In this document: piece by piece, positions 15,020-23,503 of the stretch
Layout of the letters: every line of letters begins with the position of its first letter
Position numbering within the stretch: the stretch's first letter is position 1
NCBI GenBank assembly: GCA_017554485.1
Contig: JAFZIG010000172.1
Coordinates: 1-38,413 of the forward strand
Direction of reading: 5' to 3'
Source: Acidaminococcaceae bacterium
Lineage (GTDB): Bacteria > Bacillota > Negativicutes > Acidaminococcales > Acidaminococcaceae
Length of the DNA: 38,413 nt
Translations under genes and position numbers: made by a program
The notes under the pieces: model-generated
What the model saw: the letters and a program-made list of their open reading frames with translations, nothing else
Told to the model about the DNA's origin: nothing
Databases searched by the model: none

Positions 15020-15991
15020 TCACTGTTTTACCAGGAACTTTTTGTTTACGACAAACTGCGGTTCTTCACCCTTCGCAAACCGTTTGATATCATCCGCCAG
15101 CATGGGCATGATGGCTTCTCCGATGTCCGCAGTACCGCCTCCCACGTGGGGTGTAACTATGATGTTGGGATTGGTCAGCAGCTCATCACCCACAGCCAGC
15201 GGTTCATTTTCTACTACATCCAATCCGGCTCCCGCCAGTTTCCCGGATTTTACGGCCATTGCCAATGCGTGGTCGTCCACGATGCCGCCCCGGGATGTAT
15301 TGATGATAACCGCGCCGTCCTTCATGGCGGCGATCTCTTTTTCCCCGATCATGTGGAAGGTGGAATCCAGTAACGGCACATGCACGGTAATAACATCGCT
15401 TGTCCTGATCAATTCATCAAAGGGAACATACTGCATGCGGAACTCTTCTTCTTTTTCCGGGGAGAGACGGAAGGGATCGTAATACTGCACTTTGGCGCCG
15501 AAAGCCTGGACCTTCAGGGCCACCTGCCGCCCGATATTTCCCCCGCCTACAATACCGACGGTCTTATTATTCAGCGTGAAGGAACTGTTGATAAACAGGT
15601 TCTTGCTCCACTGGCCCTGTTCGAGGCTGGTAAAATGACATAGCAGTTTACGTTTCACCGCCAGCATCAGCAATACCGCCAGTTCGGATACCGCCGCCGC
15701 GTTCGCCCCGGGCGTATTGGTTACATAAATCCCTTTGGCTCCCGCTGCTTCAATGTCCACCGAATCGAACCCGGCTCCCCAGCGAAGAATCATCTTCAGG
15801 TTGGGATTCCGTTCGATGACCTCCTTCGGCGCTTTAAAAATCCGCAGGATCATGACTTCCGCATCTGTCATTTTGTCGTATTCCTGCTGGTCGCTGACCG
15901 CTTTTAAGCTGAATTCGTTTTCCGGAAGCAGCTCCCGCAGGCGTTCAAACGTGTGTGCCGGATACTGACCGGCCAAAGTTACTTTAATCAC
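15020..15991 (-). CDS. D-2-hydroxyacid dehydrogenase
   Basis: 323 residues of the phosphoglycerate dehydrogenase-like superfamily, interconverting 2-oxo acids and D-2-hydroxy acids with NAD(P). The Rossmann motif GGGNIG is at 149-154, the catalytic arginine at 234 (NTSRGGIVDD), the glutamate in DVVENEP near 261-263, and the histidine at 282 (TPHVGG). There is no ACT domain, so it is not a classic serA product. The start is a GTG with AAAGGAG eight bases upstream. It follows the aldolase by 35 bases. In this operon it may oxidise an imported hydroxy acid or reduce an oxo acid produced by the aldolase (inference). Confidence 0.9.
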   Translation of the reverse strand: MIKVTLAGQYPAHTFERLRELLPENEFSLKAVSDQQEYDKMTDAEVMILRIFKAPKEVIERNPNLKMILRWGAGFDSVDIEAAGAKGIYVTNTPGANAAAVSELAVLLMLAVKRKLLCHFTSLEQGQWSKNLFINSSFTLNNKTVGIVGGGNIGRQVALKVQAFGAKVQYYDPFRLSPEKEEEFRMQYVPFDELIRTSDVITVHVPLLDSTFHMIGEKEIAAMKDGAVIINTSRGGIVDDHALAMAVKSGKLAGAGLDVVENEPLAVGDELLTNPNIIVTPHVGGGTADIGEAIMPMLADDIKRFAKGEEPQFVVNKKFLVKQ

Positions 15992-16026
15992 TGTGCAACT
16001 CCTTTGCTGTTTGTTACCGTGTGAGG

Positions 16027-17052
16027 TTATTTCAACGTTTCCGCAATCTTTTCCATCAAGGCTTCATCCGGGTTCTTTTTATTCTGCGCAGATACTTCGG
16101 TGATCAGCTGGAACAGGTTGACATTTTTCGCTTTGGCAACGCCTTCGAATTTCTTTACAAAACTGGAATGGCAGCCGGATATTCCCAGGGTCAGGTCCAG
16201 CGGCGTAACCGGATTGTGGTAGTTAAATTTCTCCATGGCAGGCTGTAGCCTGGTCTCGATGAACTCCAGCAGGCCATACAAATCTACATATTTCATTTTG
16301 TTCTTGCGCTGCATAATGGCCACACAGATTTCCGTAGCCAGATTGCCGGCGCTGCGCGCCATCCCCATCAGGCCGCAGTCTAAAATCGCAGCCCCGTTTT
16401 CATAGGCTGCCACAGCGTTCGCGGCAGACAAACCCAGGTTGTTGTGGCAATGGAAGGCCACTGGGATGGAAACCGCTTTCACCAGCTTTTCCGTATATTC
16501 TTTCACTTCATCCGGCAGCATCGTCCCCGCGGAATCCATGATGGTGATCTGCGCCAGTCCCGCAGCTTCCAGCTTTTTCCCTTCTTCCGCAAGGGCATCG
16601 GCGGAAAGCAGGTAAGCCTTCATGGCAGAATAAAACGGGTACAGACCTGCAGCCCTGATATCACGGACCGCCGGCACCGCAATATCGGCATCCCCTGCGT
16701 CGGCGCCGACACGTAAAAACGAGAGCCCTTTTTCTTTTGCGATGTCTACATTCTTCTGTCTGTAACGTTTGGCATTCAGGAACATGCCCAGCAGCGAGCC
16801 GCGGTCCAGGTACTTTTGGGCAATGTCAAGATAGGTCTCATCTGTTTCGGCTGCGGTAAACCCTGCCACCTCATAGGCTCCGATTCCGCCGGCATTGCCA
16901 AATTCAATGATAGGCACATGATTGGCAGTGAGACCATCCAGCATCATATCTGTCAGTTCTGCGTTAAACCCCTTGCCGACAACGTTGGCGCCGTCACGCA
17001 AAGTGCAATCCATCAATGTTACATCTCCGTTTGGTACAGTAATTTCTTTCAC
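16027..17052 (-). CDS. DRE-TIM metallolyase, 4-hydroxy-2-oxo acid aldolase-like
   Basis: 341 residues of the HMGL-like TIM-barrel family. The signature DCTLRDGAN is at 15-23, giving catalytic Arg19 and metal ligand Asp20; the metal-binding HxH is in FHCHNNLG. These features, and the C-terminal helical region, resemble 4-hydroxy-2-oxovalerate aldolases, which cleave to pyruvate and an aldehyde. No acylating aldehyde dehydrogenase, the usual partner of DmpG/MhpE, is nearby, so the substrate may differ. The start is a GTG at 17052 with AGGAGGT upstream, better than an ATG at 17076. It is the first gene of the operon, divergent from a LysR gene. Confidence 0.87.
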   Translation of the reverse strand: MKEITVPNGDVTLMDCTLRDGANVVGKGFNAELTDMMLDGLTANHVPIIEFGNAGGIGAYEVAGFTAAETDETYLDIAQKYLDRGSLLGMFLNAKRYRQKNVDIAKEKGLSFLRVGADAGDADIAVPAVRDIRAAGLYPFYSAMKAYLLSADALAEEGKKLEAAGLAQITIMDSAGTMLPDEVKEYTEKLVKAVSIPVAFHCHNNLGLSAANAVAAYENGAAILDCGLMGMARSAGNLATEICVAIMQRKNKMKYVDLYGLLEFIETRLQPAMEKFNYHNPVTPLDLTLGISGCHSSFVKKFEGVAKAKNVNLFQLITEVSAQNKKNPDEALMEKIAETLK

Positions 17053-17132
17053 AAAGCACCTCCTGACTTCAGGCAATCAAGATCCTGACTTGCAAAATCG
17101 AGACGTATTATGTACGTCTTTTTGTTATTTTC

Positions 17133-17162
17133 ATCCTATCACAGCAGACATTCCCGGTCTAA
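17133..17162 (-). promoter_or_regulatory. candidate promoter of the aldolase-tct operon
   Basis: On the minus strand TTAGAC (17162-17157) and TAGGAT (17138-17133) are 18 bases apart, with a TG one base before the -10 box (extended -10). Transcripts would start near 17126 and begin with a short hairpin, AGACGTA/TACGTCT, at 17101-17119. Confidence 0.5.
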
Positions 17163-17182
17163 CAGTAAAATATTTGGTTTTT

Positions 17183-17200
17183 AACAACAAAAAAGTTGTT
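17183..17200. promoter_or_regulatory. inverted repeat, candidate LysR operator
   Basis: AACAAC and GTTGTT flank six A residues, in the 220-base region between the aldolase-tct operon and the divergent lysR gene. LysR-type regulators usually bind such dyads between divergent genes; the assignment rests on position and symmetry only. Confidence 0.4.
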
Positions 17201-17272
17201 GCGAATTTTCCTTTTCAAAATTTTTATGTTATATTAATATTACAGACATAATTGGATGTAAGGAGGTCCATG

Positions 17273-18241
17273 ATGAATTTACAGCAGCTCGAATATTTCC
17301 TGGTTACGGCTGAAGAGATGAATTTTACCCGTGCAGCAGAACGGCTTTACATCAGCCAGCAGGCATTAAGCGGCGTCATCAAACGTCTGGAAGAAGAATA
17401 CGATATCATCCTGTTTAAAAGAAAACCGGCCCTGCATTTAACGCTGGCCGGTGAAAATATGGCGTTTTACGGGCGCCAGATATTAGAGACAGAAAAAAAG
17501 ATGAAAGATTCTTTTGCCAATCTCCGGCAAAATTACCAGGGGACTGTCAGGCTTGGCATTTCCCGGTTACGAAGCCGGATTTTCTTCCCCACAATCTGGC
17601 AGAAATATCATCCTACACATCCAAACGTCCGCATAGAATTGGTTGACGGCAACAGTTTAATACTAAATGAGCTGCTGCTGGAGAATAAAATTGATTTGTA
17701 TCTGGGCGTCAATGTTCCTAATCATGCAGAACTGAAAAAGACCGATCTTGTTCAGGAATCGATCTATTGCTGCTTTACCGAAAAACTCCTTCAATCCTAT
17801 TATCCTGATAACTATAAAGAACTGCTTGCCTCGTTCCGGAAGAACGGAGTGGACCTGCTGTCAATTATTAAAGTCCCGTTTATCACTTTGCGCCACGGAA
17901 ATCAGCTCCGTTCTTCGCTGGATCAGTTTTTCGCCAAAAATGAAAAACCTTTCTACATCCTCGAATGCAACCAGCAAATTCTTCATTATAATTTAGCAGA
18001 AAAAAGCGCCGGCGCCAGTCTGCTTTCCCCTGCTGCTTTGTATGATAACCAGCAGTCTCATCTGGCTGTCAGGGAAGGTTTTCACATTCTCCCGGTTTGT
18101 AACCCTATCCCCAAAAATACCCTGAGCCTTGTCAGCAGAAAGAATTACTCCCAGCCTAACTACTTAATTGATTTGCAAAATACAATCCGCACTGTTTTTG
18201 GTGAGTATGCTGATTTTATTGGAAAGAAAATAAAAAACTGA
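17273..18241 (+). CDS. LysR-family transcriptional regulator
   Basis: 322 residues. The N-terminal winged helix-turn-helix is clear (LEYFLVTAEEMNFTRAAERL, then ISQQALSGVIKRLEEE); a LysR substrate-binding domain follows from about 90. The ATG at 17273 has AAGGAGG at good distance; an ATG three bases earlier is possible. It is transcribed away from the aldolase-tct operon and very likely controls it in response to the imported acid or a breakdown product. Its own leader contains an A/T-rich promoter region I could not resolve. The 100 bases downstream contain only a weak AGAAAG/CTTTCT dyad (18251-18288) that could be a terminator. Confidence 0.92.
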   Translation: MNLQQLEYFLVTAEEMNFTRAAERLYISQQALSGVIKRLEEEYDIILFKRKPALHLTLAGENMAFYGRQILETEKKMKDSFANLRQNYQGTVRLGISRLRSRIFFPTIWQKYHPTHPNVRIELVDGNSLILNELLLENKIDLYLGVNVPNHAELKKTDLVQESIYCCFTEKLLQSYYPDNYKELLASFRKNGVDLLSIIKVPFITLRHGNQLRSSLDQFFAKNEKPFYILECNQQILHYNLAEKSAGASLLSPAALYDNQQSHLAVREGFHILPVCNPIPKNTLSLVSRKNYSQPNYLIDLQNTIRTVFGEYADFIGKKIKN

Positions 18242-18341
18242 CAAATTAAAAGAAAGCCTGCCGCGCTGCACATACGCCCGGTCTTTCTATTAATGCCTGC
18301 TTTCGCCACATCCGGCCGGCCATAGCCGGGATTGTCGCTGA

Positions 18342-19394
18342 TTAATGAAAAAATGCCTGAATCGCTTTTACCTCATTGGTTTTTGTCAATGTCAGCTGCA
18401 AGAGGATTTTCGCTTTTTGCGGGTTCAGGGAGCCGCCGGCGATAAAGCCGTTCTTCTCTGTCATTTCTTTCGGCAGGACCACAATGCCCCCGCTGCAACG
18501 GGTCGCAATCACCACCGGCACACCGGAAACAACAGCTTCCTGTAACACGCTCGCCAGCTTTTCCGGCACGCTGCCGTTGCCGCAGGCTGCATAAACCAAG
18601 CCTTTAGCCCCATCCTGCAAGGCTGCTTTCACAAACAAAGCGTCATCGCCGCCCACGTAACCGTAGATGATCCTTACTTTGGGCAGGCGCGTAAGATTTT
18701 CTGTGGGAAAGTACAATTTGGTTGCGGAAAAAGCATGTTTTACATTGCCCGTTGGTTCTGAATCACTGCATGTGTTCCCGCATTCCGTTTGTGCAACGCT
18801 GTAGTTTTGCCAGAAAATCTTCTCATTTACAATAACACCCGCAGGCCCGCTTCCAATAGACCGGAACGCCTGCAATGTATTGGCGCTGGCCTTTGTTACT
18901 TTTTCTGCCGCATCAATCTGTCCGTTCATCACCACCAGAACACCGCGCCCTTGCGCGCCGGGATCTGCCGCCACCCGCACAGCCTGCCACAGATTCATGG
19001 GGCCGTCCGCACTGATGGCCGTCGCGGGACGCATAGCGCCGGTCAGCACAACAGGTTTTTCCGTCTGCAGCGCCAGCTGCAGGAACCAGGCCGTCTCCTC
19101 CATGGTATCCGTACCGTGGGTGATGACAATGCCGTCCACATTGTTCCGGGCCGCTTCTTTTACCACATGCCGCGCCAACTGCAGCCAGATGTCCTCCTGC
19201 ATATCCTTGCTGTCGATATTGCAAAGCTGTTCGCCGGAAAGGTTCGCCAGCTTATCCAGACCCGGAACGGAAGCCATCAGCTGTTCTACTGTCAGCTCCC
19301 CGGCCCTGTAGCCTACAGTCGCTGATGCCGAATCCGCCTGTCCTGCGATGGTGCCGCCTGTTGCGATTATATAAATATTCGGTTTTTGTGCCAT
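18342..19394 (-). CDS. ansB: type II-like L-asparaginase
   Basis: Hydrolyses L-asparagine to aspartate and ammonia. 350 residues with both family signatures: ATGGTIAG (nucleophile Thr15) and THGTDTMEE (Thr95, Asp96), plus the VTK lysine motif. The THGTDTMEETAWF form is typical of type II enzymes, yet no signal peptide is visible (it starts MAQKPNIYII), so it is probably cytoplasmic. A short extra segment with two cysteines around residues 203-210 (ECGNTCSDSE) is unusual. The gene lies 42 bases after a lysR gene on the same strand, beside a DASS-type permease, suggesting use of asparagine, aspartate or fumarate-type acids. Confidence 0.92.
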   Translation of the reverse strand: MAQKPNIYIIATGGTIAGQADSASATVGYRAGELTVEQLMASVPGLDKLANLSGEQLCNIDSKDMQEDIWLQLARHVVKEAARNNVDGIVITHGTDTMEETAWFLQLALQTEKPVVLTGAMRPATAISADGPMNLWQAVRVAADPGAQGRGVLVVMNGQIDAAEKVTKASANTLQAFRSIGSGPAGVIVNEKIFWQNYSVAQTECGNTCSDSEPTGNVKHAFSATKLYFPTENLTRLPKVRIIYGYVGGDDALFVKAALQDGAKGLVYAACGNGSVPEKLASVLQEAVVSGVPVVIATRCSGGIVVLPKEMTEKNGFIAGGSLNPQKAKILLQLTLTKTNEVKAIQAFFH

Positions 19395-19436
19395 AGCAAT
19401 TCTTCCCCTCTATTTCAATATTCCCGACCGGAAACT

Positions 19437-20375
19437 TTATGATGGCTCCGGCTTACAGGCCAGCGCCGTTTCAATAAAAGAATCCAGCAGGCTCCAGCGA
19501 TGCGGTTCCCTGCGGCAGCCAAAGGATATGGTGAATTTTACCGGGTCTGCAAAACGAAACAATTCCATTTCCGCAAACCTGCTCCGGTCCAGGGTTTTCC
19601 CTGCCAGGGTTTCGGAACAGATCATGGCGCCCGCCCCTTCCGCGCAAAGTTCCAGCAACGTTTCCATATTATCCGATTTTATCCGTATCCGCGGACTGAA
19701 TCCGTTTTCGGCAAACAGGTCCCATGCAATCTGCCCCGCTATACTGTTTTTGTCGTTCAGCAGAAACGGACATTCCCTGAAGACGGCGGGGAAATCTGCC
19801 GTAATCCGCCGCGGGATGTCCTTCCGACAATATCCCTTGCCTGCTGTGATTTGCGCAAGAAGCTTTTGGGACATGAGCAGGACAAATTCTTCCTCATAAT
19901 AGGGAATCAGTTCAATGCCGGGGACTGTTTTGGGAAAGCCGGCAATGACCAGATCAATTTCACCCCGCAGCAGTTTTTCCTGCAAAACCCGGTTGGAGGC
20001 TTCTGTCAGCGTAAACCGGACCAGCGGATACTGTTGCAGAAAACGGGTGATGACCCCGGGCAGCAAGATCTTTTCCCTGAGAGGCGCAGTGCCTATACGC
20101 AGTTCCCCTGCTTCATTCTGCGCGGCATCGTTCAATTCCTGCTGCAGGGCACGGACATCTTTCCGGATATCCTGCGCATAACGCAGAAACACTTTGCCCG
20201 CATAGGTCAGTTCCAGCGGTACGCGTCGAAGGAACAGCGGGCTTCCGGCCTCTTTTTCCAATACCGCGATATGCGCGCTCAGCGTCTGCTGCGTGATATG
20301 CAATTTTTCCGCTGCCCGGGTAAAATTGCGTTCCTGCGCCAACATGACAAAATAGTCCATACTCAAAAAGTTCAT
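19437..20375 (-). CDS. LysR-family transcriptional regulator
   Basis: 312 residues from the ATG at 20375. The helix-turn-helix (YFVMLAQERNFTRAAEKL, then ITQQTLSAHIAVLEKE) and a C-terminal effector domain are evident. A longer start at 20441 would take in a dispersed repeat element and has no ribosome binding site, so it was rejected; support for 20375 is a weak CAGGA. It is divergent from the DASS-type permease and directly upstream of the asparaginase, both probable targets. A symmetric ATTACAGT/ACTGTAAT element lies in the shared region. Confidence 0.9.
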   Translation of the reverse strand: MNFLSMDYFVMLAQERNFTRAAEKLHITQQTLSAHIAVLEKEAGSPLFLRRVPLELTYAGKVFLRYAQDIRKDVRALQQELNDAAQNEAGELRIGTAPLREKILLPGVITRFLQQYPLVRFTLTEASNRVLQEKLLRGEIDLVIAGFPKTVPGIELIPYYEEEFVLLMSQKLLAQITAGKGYCRKDIPRRITADFPAVFRECPFLLNDKNSIAGQIAWDLFAENGFSPRIRIKSDNMETLLELCAEGAGAMICSETLAGKTLDRSRFAEMELFRFADPVKFTISFGCRREPHRWSLLDSFIETALACKPEPS

Positions 20376-20403
20376 GGTAGTAATCCTGCGTCCGGTTACC
20401 GTA

Positions 20404-20468
20404 TTAAGGAACCACTGATTAATTCGTCTGCACGCTCGCACAAACCCATGTAATCAGTGTTTCCTTAA
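20404..20468. repeat. REP/MITE-like palindromic element, copy A
   Basis: 65 bases bounded by 18-base arms, TTAAGGAACCACTGATTA (20404-20421) and its inverse at 20451-20468, with one mismatch. The interior (GTCTGCACGC, then GCACAAACCCATG) is related to the interior of copy B at 25917-25977, in the same orientation. It has no coding capacity and sits just upstream of the lysR start. Confidence 0.8.
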
Positions 20469-20491
20469 AAACCGGATTTTTCTTTTGTATT

Positions 20492-20513
20492 ATTACAGTA
20501 ATTTCACTGTAAT
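20492..20513. promoter_or_regulatory. palindrome, candidate LysR operator
   Basis: ATTACAGT (20492-20499) and ACTGTAAT (20506-20513) form a perfect 8-bp dyad with a six-base centre, between the divergent lysR gene and the permease. A second small dyad, TTGTA-A-TACAA, lies at 20540-20550. The geometry fits a LysR-type regulator, though binding is not shown. Confidence 0.55.
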
Positions 20514-20582
20514 TAATACAAATTATAACAGTTTCTATTTTGTAATACAAGTATTTATAATAAGCGACAGGAGGATAAAACT

Positions 20583-21992
20583 ATGACAAAACAGCAGCGG
20601 TTACAGTTACTGGCCGGTCCCGCCGCGTTTATGACGGTTCTTTTTTTATTGCAGCACAGTTTCGGATTCAAAGGAGCGGCAGCGATGGCCACAGCGGTCT
20701 GGATGGCGCTGTGGTGGATACTGCGTCCGGTTTCGATAGCCGTTACTTCGTTGCTTCCTATCGTAATCAACGCCTTTTTCGGGCTGATTCCCAACACGCA
20801 GGTCATCAGCCAGTATTTTTCGGAAATCTGTGTATTGCTGCTGGGTTCCGACCTGATCTGCATGACCTGGTCTTCTACCGGGTTAGACAAGCGAATCTCC
20901 GTAAAAGCGCTGAGCTACATCGGGACTTCCATGAAACAGCAGGTTTTTGTATGGCTGGGGGCCTCTGCCCTTTTATCGGTATTTCTGCCTAACGTGGTGG
21001 TTGCGGAGATTTTCTGCCCCATCGCGGCGGCCATGCTCAAATACACAGGGGAAAAGGATCTTTCGCAAAGTCTCCTGGCGGCCCCGATCCTGTTGGCTAT
21101 CGGCTGGGGCAGCGGAATCGGCGGGTTCGGCTCTCCCATCGGAGGCAGCGCGAACCTGGTGGCCATCAGTTATCTCGAAAACATGCTGGGGCACGAATTT
21201 ATGTACGTGGACTGGATCGTGCGCTTCGTTCCCATCCTGGTGATCGTTTTTCTTCTGAATCTGCTGTTCCTCTGGCATCTGCCCATGCCCGTAACGGAAC
21301 TGAAAGGCTCCAAAGCTTATTTTAAAAATGTATATGCCTCTTTCGGCCCCATGCGCAGAGGGGAACAGATCGGGCTGACGGTCTTTGTCCTGGCCACTGC
21401 CCTGGCTTTTTTACGCCCCCTGTTTGCGGGCAGTCTTCCCGGCATGAAACCAGCTTACTGCTTTTTGCTGCTGGGCATGCTGATGTTTGTTCTGTATGAT
21501 GAGAACGGCAATGTCATGCTGCGCTGGGATTACGCGGAAAGCCACGCCATGTGGGGCATGTATTTTCTGTTCGCCAGCGGGATCGCCTTAGGCAAAATAC
21601 TGATACAGACCGGCGCGGTCAGAAAGCTGACTGCCGTGATTTCCGCACTCCCGATGGACGGCGGGTTTATCACTGTGCTGATCTTTGTCTCGTTCACCAC
21701 CCTGATGGCGGAAATCTCCAGCAACACGGCGGCGGCTTCGGTTTCAATCCCGGTCGTTGCCAGCATCTGCCGTTCGGTCTCATTAAACCCGGTTCCCTAT
21801 ATCCTGATCACCATCATCGCCCAGAGCTGCGCGTATGTGTTGCCAGTATCCACACGGGCGATTCCCGTTTCTTTCGGTCTGAATGTGAGCGCACAGATAC
21901 GGGAAGGCATAAAACTTACCTTACTGAACGTAGCGCTCACTGCCTGTATCGGCTATGCCTGCCTGCAGATTCCCTGGTTTGGAAAACTATAA
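20583..21992 (+). CDS. DASS/SLC13-type anion permease
   Basis: 469 residues with about 11-12 membrane helices. Features of the divalent anion:sodium symporter family: a first re-entrant motif in FGSPIGGSANLVAISYLE near 185-200 and a second, SSNTAAASVSIPV, near 380-392. Members carry succinate, malate, fumarate, citrate or sulfate, often with sodium. The ATG follows AGGAGG. It is divergent from a LysR regulator and close to an asparaginase, so a C4-dicarboxylate or aspartate-related acid is the likely substrate (inference). It is monocistronic with a strong terminator. Confidence 0.88.
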   Translation: MTKQQRLQLLAGPAAFMTVLFLLQHSFGFKGAAAMATAVWMALWWILRPVSIAVTSLLPIVINAFFGLIPNTQVISQYFSEICVLLLGSDLICMTWSSTGLDKRISVKALSYIGTSMKQQVFVWLGASALLSVFLPNVVVAEIFCPIAAAMLKYTGEKDLSQSLLAAPILLAIGWGSGIGGFGSPIGGSANLVAISYLENMLGHEFMYVDWIVRFVPILVIVFLLNLLFLWHLPMPVTELKGSKAYFKNVYASFGPMRRGEQIGLTVFVLATALAFLRPLFAGSLPGMKPAYCFLLLGMLMFVLYDENGNVMLRWDYAESHAMWGMYFLFASGIALGKILIQTGAVRKLTAVISALPMDGGFITVLIFVSFTTLMAEISSNTAAASVSIPVVASICRSVSLNPVPYILITIIAQSCAYVLPVSTRAIPVSFGLNVSAQIREGIKLTLLNVALTACIGYACLQIPWFGKL

Positions 21993-22027
21993 TCTTTTAA
22001 ACGCATCTTTCATTCTCAAAGATAATG

Positions 22028-22064
22028 AACACCCTGCAGATCACGATTCTGCAGGGTGTTTTTG
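22028..22064 (+). terminator. intrinsic terminator of the permease gene
   Basis: Perfect 13-bp arms AACACCCTGCAGA (22028-22040) and TCTGCAGGGTGTT (22048-22060), a seven-base loop, then TTTT. It lies 36 bases after the permease stop and also faces the end of the convergent DUF3842 gene. Confidence 0.93.
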
Positions 22065-22084
22065 TACGAATTTTGGGCAGCACG

Positions 22085-22504
22085 TCAGTTCCGGTCTTCA
22101 CTCATAAGCTGGCGGATAATCTCAATAGCATCATTCAGGTACTCCGCCACTTTCTTCTCTTCTACGCCGGCAATATAGGCCCGGCAGTGATTCATGGGTA
22201 TCAGCACCACTTTGGCTTTGCCGGAGGAAATGGCCATGGCAATAGCGGGACTGATTTCCCCGTGCATGGCGTTGGCCATGATGATTCCGGCCGGCCCCAC
22301 GATGATATCCGCTTCTTTTGCGTTGAATACCGCAGCGTTGTCTCCCGTTGCCGCAAAGGACGGCCCGCCTTTCATCATGTTTTCCGTGGCAGCGGAATTC
22401 GTACCCACTGCCCCTATCTCGGCTGCAGGGAAATTCTTCACCAGGAGCTCCACCAGTGAGCGCCCGATGCCTCCGCCCTGTCCGTCAATCACAACAATCC
22501 TCAT
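22085..22504 (-). CDS. DUF3842 family protein
   Basis: 139 residues. The opening RIVVIDGQGGGIGRSLVE is a Rossmann-like nucleotide-binding loop, and the order of later segments (GAVGTNSAATENMMKGG, GPAGIIMANAMHGEI, KVVLIPMN) matches the conserved DUF3842 family of Firmicutes. The biochemical role is unknown; the family looks like a small NAD-type or cofactor-binding domain. The ATG at 22504 stands nine bases after GAGGGG. A hairpin whose loop contains TATAAT lies 55 bases upstream. Confidence 0.85.
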   Translation of the reverse strand: MRIVVIDGQGGGIGRSLVELLVKNFPAAEIGAVGTNSAATENMMKGGPSFAATGDNAAVFNAKEADIIVGPAGIIMANAMHGEISPAIAMAISSGKAKVVLIPMNHCRAYIAGVEEKKVAEYLNDAIEIIRQLMSEDRN

Positions 22505-22558
22505 GACACACGTCCCCTCTCCCAAACTGACTACAAAAGTTCATTATTATTAAAGAAA

Positions 22559-22583
22559 CCCAGTATGATTATAACATACTGGG
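22559..22583 (-). terminator. hairpin after the ABC operon
   Basis: Perfect 9-bp arms CCCAGTATG and CATACTGGG with a seven-base loop; on the minus strand it is followed by TTTCTTTAAT. It probably ends transcripts of the Opp/Nik-type operon. The loop reads TTATAAT on that strand, so it could also provide a -10 box for DUF3842, though no good -35 box is seen. Confidence 0.6.
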
Positions 22584-22629
22584 AGAGGGAAAATCATCTT
22601 TTCCGCTATATTATATTCGCAGCCAGTCT

Positions 22630-22713
22630 CTACTTCTTTGCAAACACACCGAAGAAGGGTGCCGGAGCGTAAAACCTGTCCTTTTTTGAGTACAGGCGCT
22701 GTCTACAGCAGAA
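22630..22713 (-). pseudogene. duplicated 3' end of the SAM methyltransferase gene
   Basis: Minus-strand translation gives the last 23 or so residues of the methyltransferase at 27940-28692 (YAPAPFFGVFAKK, then stop) with an open frame. The two DNA copies agree at roughly 90% over about 80 bases. The rest of the gene is absent. This stub lies just after the last ABC transporter gene, so the ABC operon is flanked by the same methyltransferase tail on both sides. Confidence 0.85.
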
Positions 22714-22744
22714 AATACAGACCTTTACTGTCCCGGCTATTTCG

Positions 22745-23503
22745 TTAGAAAACCGCCTCCACAAGACGCTTCGCGTATTCAGATTTCGGATGCAGGATTA
22801 CCTCATCCGGACGTCCCTGCTCCACAATCTTTCCGTCATAGAGAACGATAACATTATCGCAAAACTGCTGGACTAATGCAAGATTGTGGCAGATAAAAAG
22901 ATACGAAAGATGATTCTTCTGCTGCAGCATTTGCAGCAATTCCATGATCTGCTTTTGCACAGTCACATCAAGCGCAGAAGTTGCCTCATCAAATATGAGG
23001 ATCTTCGGGTCACACATCAGGGCCCTGGCAATCGCAGCGCGCTGGCACTGCCCGCCGGAGACCTGATGCGGGTAACGTTCCAGAAAATCACCGGGCAACC
23101 CGCATTGTTCCAGCAGGCTGCGGGCCATTGCCTCGCGCTCCGCCTTCGGCACGCCCTGGTTCCGCAAACTCTCGCAGATGCCGTCGCCCAGCGTCCTGCG
23201 GGGATCAAAAGAGCCTTTCGGCGATTGAAAAACCATCTGGATCTTGGCATAGACAGGAATCATCTGCCGCCCGTTCAACCAGGTAATATCCTGCCCGTCG
23301 ATTTCAATTTTTCCGGCCGTTGCGTCAATCTGCCGTGTAATTAGTTTGGCAATGGTGGACTTGCCGGAACCGGATTCTCCTACGATGCCGAGAATCTCAC
23401 CCGGCATGACCGCAAAACTCACATGATCCACGGCGAAGAATTCGTTCTTTCCGGCACGGGAAAAGGATTTGGAAAGGTCTGTGACCTTCAGGACCGGCTC
23501 CAT
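22745..23503 (-). CDS. Opp/Nik-type ABC importer ATPase (second)
   Basis: 252 residues. Walker A GESGSGKST near 40-48, signature VSGGQCQR near 143-150, Walker B KILIFDEATSALD near 163-175 and the H-loop histidine in FICHN. The family is the OppF/DppF/NikE ATPase of peptide and nickel importers. It powers transport together with the neighbouring ATPase, bound to the cytoplasmic face of the permeases. Its ATG directly follows the TAA of the preceding gene, with GGGGAGGG overlapping that gene's end, so the two ATPases are translationally coupled. Confidence 0.93.
   Translation of the reverse strand: MEPVLKVTDLSKSFSRAGKNEFFAVDHVSFAVMPGEILGIVGESGSGKSTIAKLITRQIDATAGKIEIDGQDITWLNGRQMIPVYAKIQMVFQSPKGSFDPRRTLGDGICESLRNQGVPKAEREAMARSLLEQCGLPGDFLERYPHQVSGGQCQRAAIARALMCDPKILIFDEATSALDVTVQKQIMELLQMLQQKNHLSYLFICHNLALVQQFCDNVIVLYDGKIVEQGRPDEVILHPKSEYAKRLVEAVF

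Noticed and set aside
17101..17124. AGACGTA/TACGTCT hairpin followed by TTTTT on the plus strand
   Set aside because: No plus-strand gene precedes it; on the minus strand it is a short leader hairpin, so it was not called a terminator.
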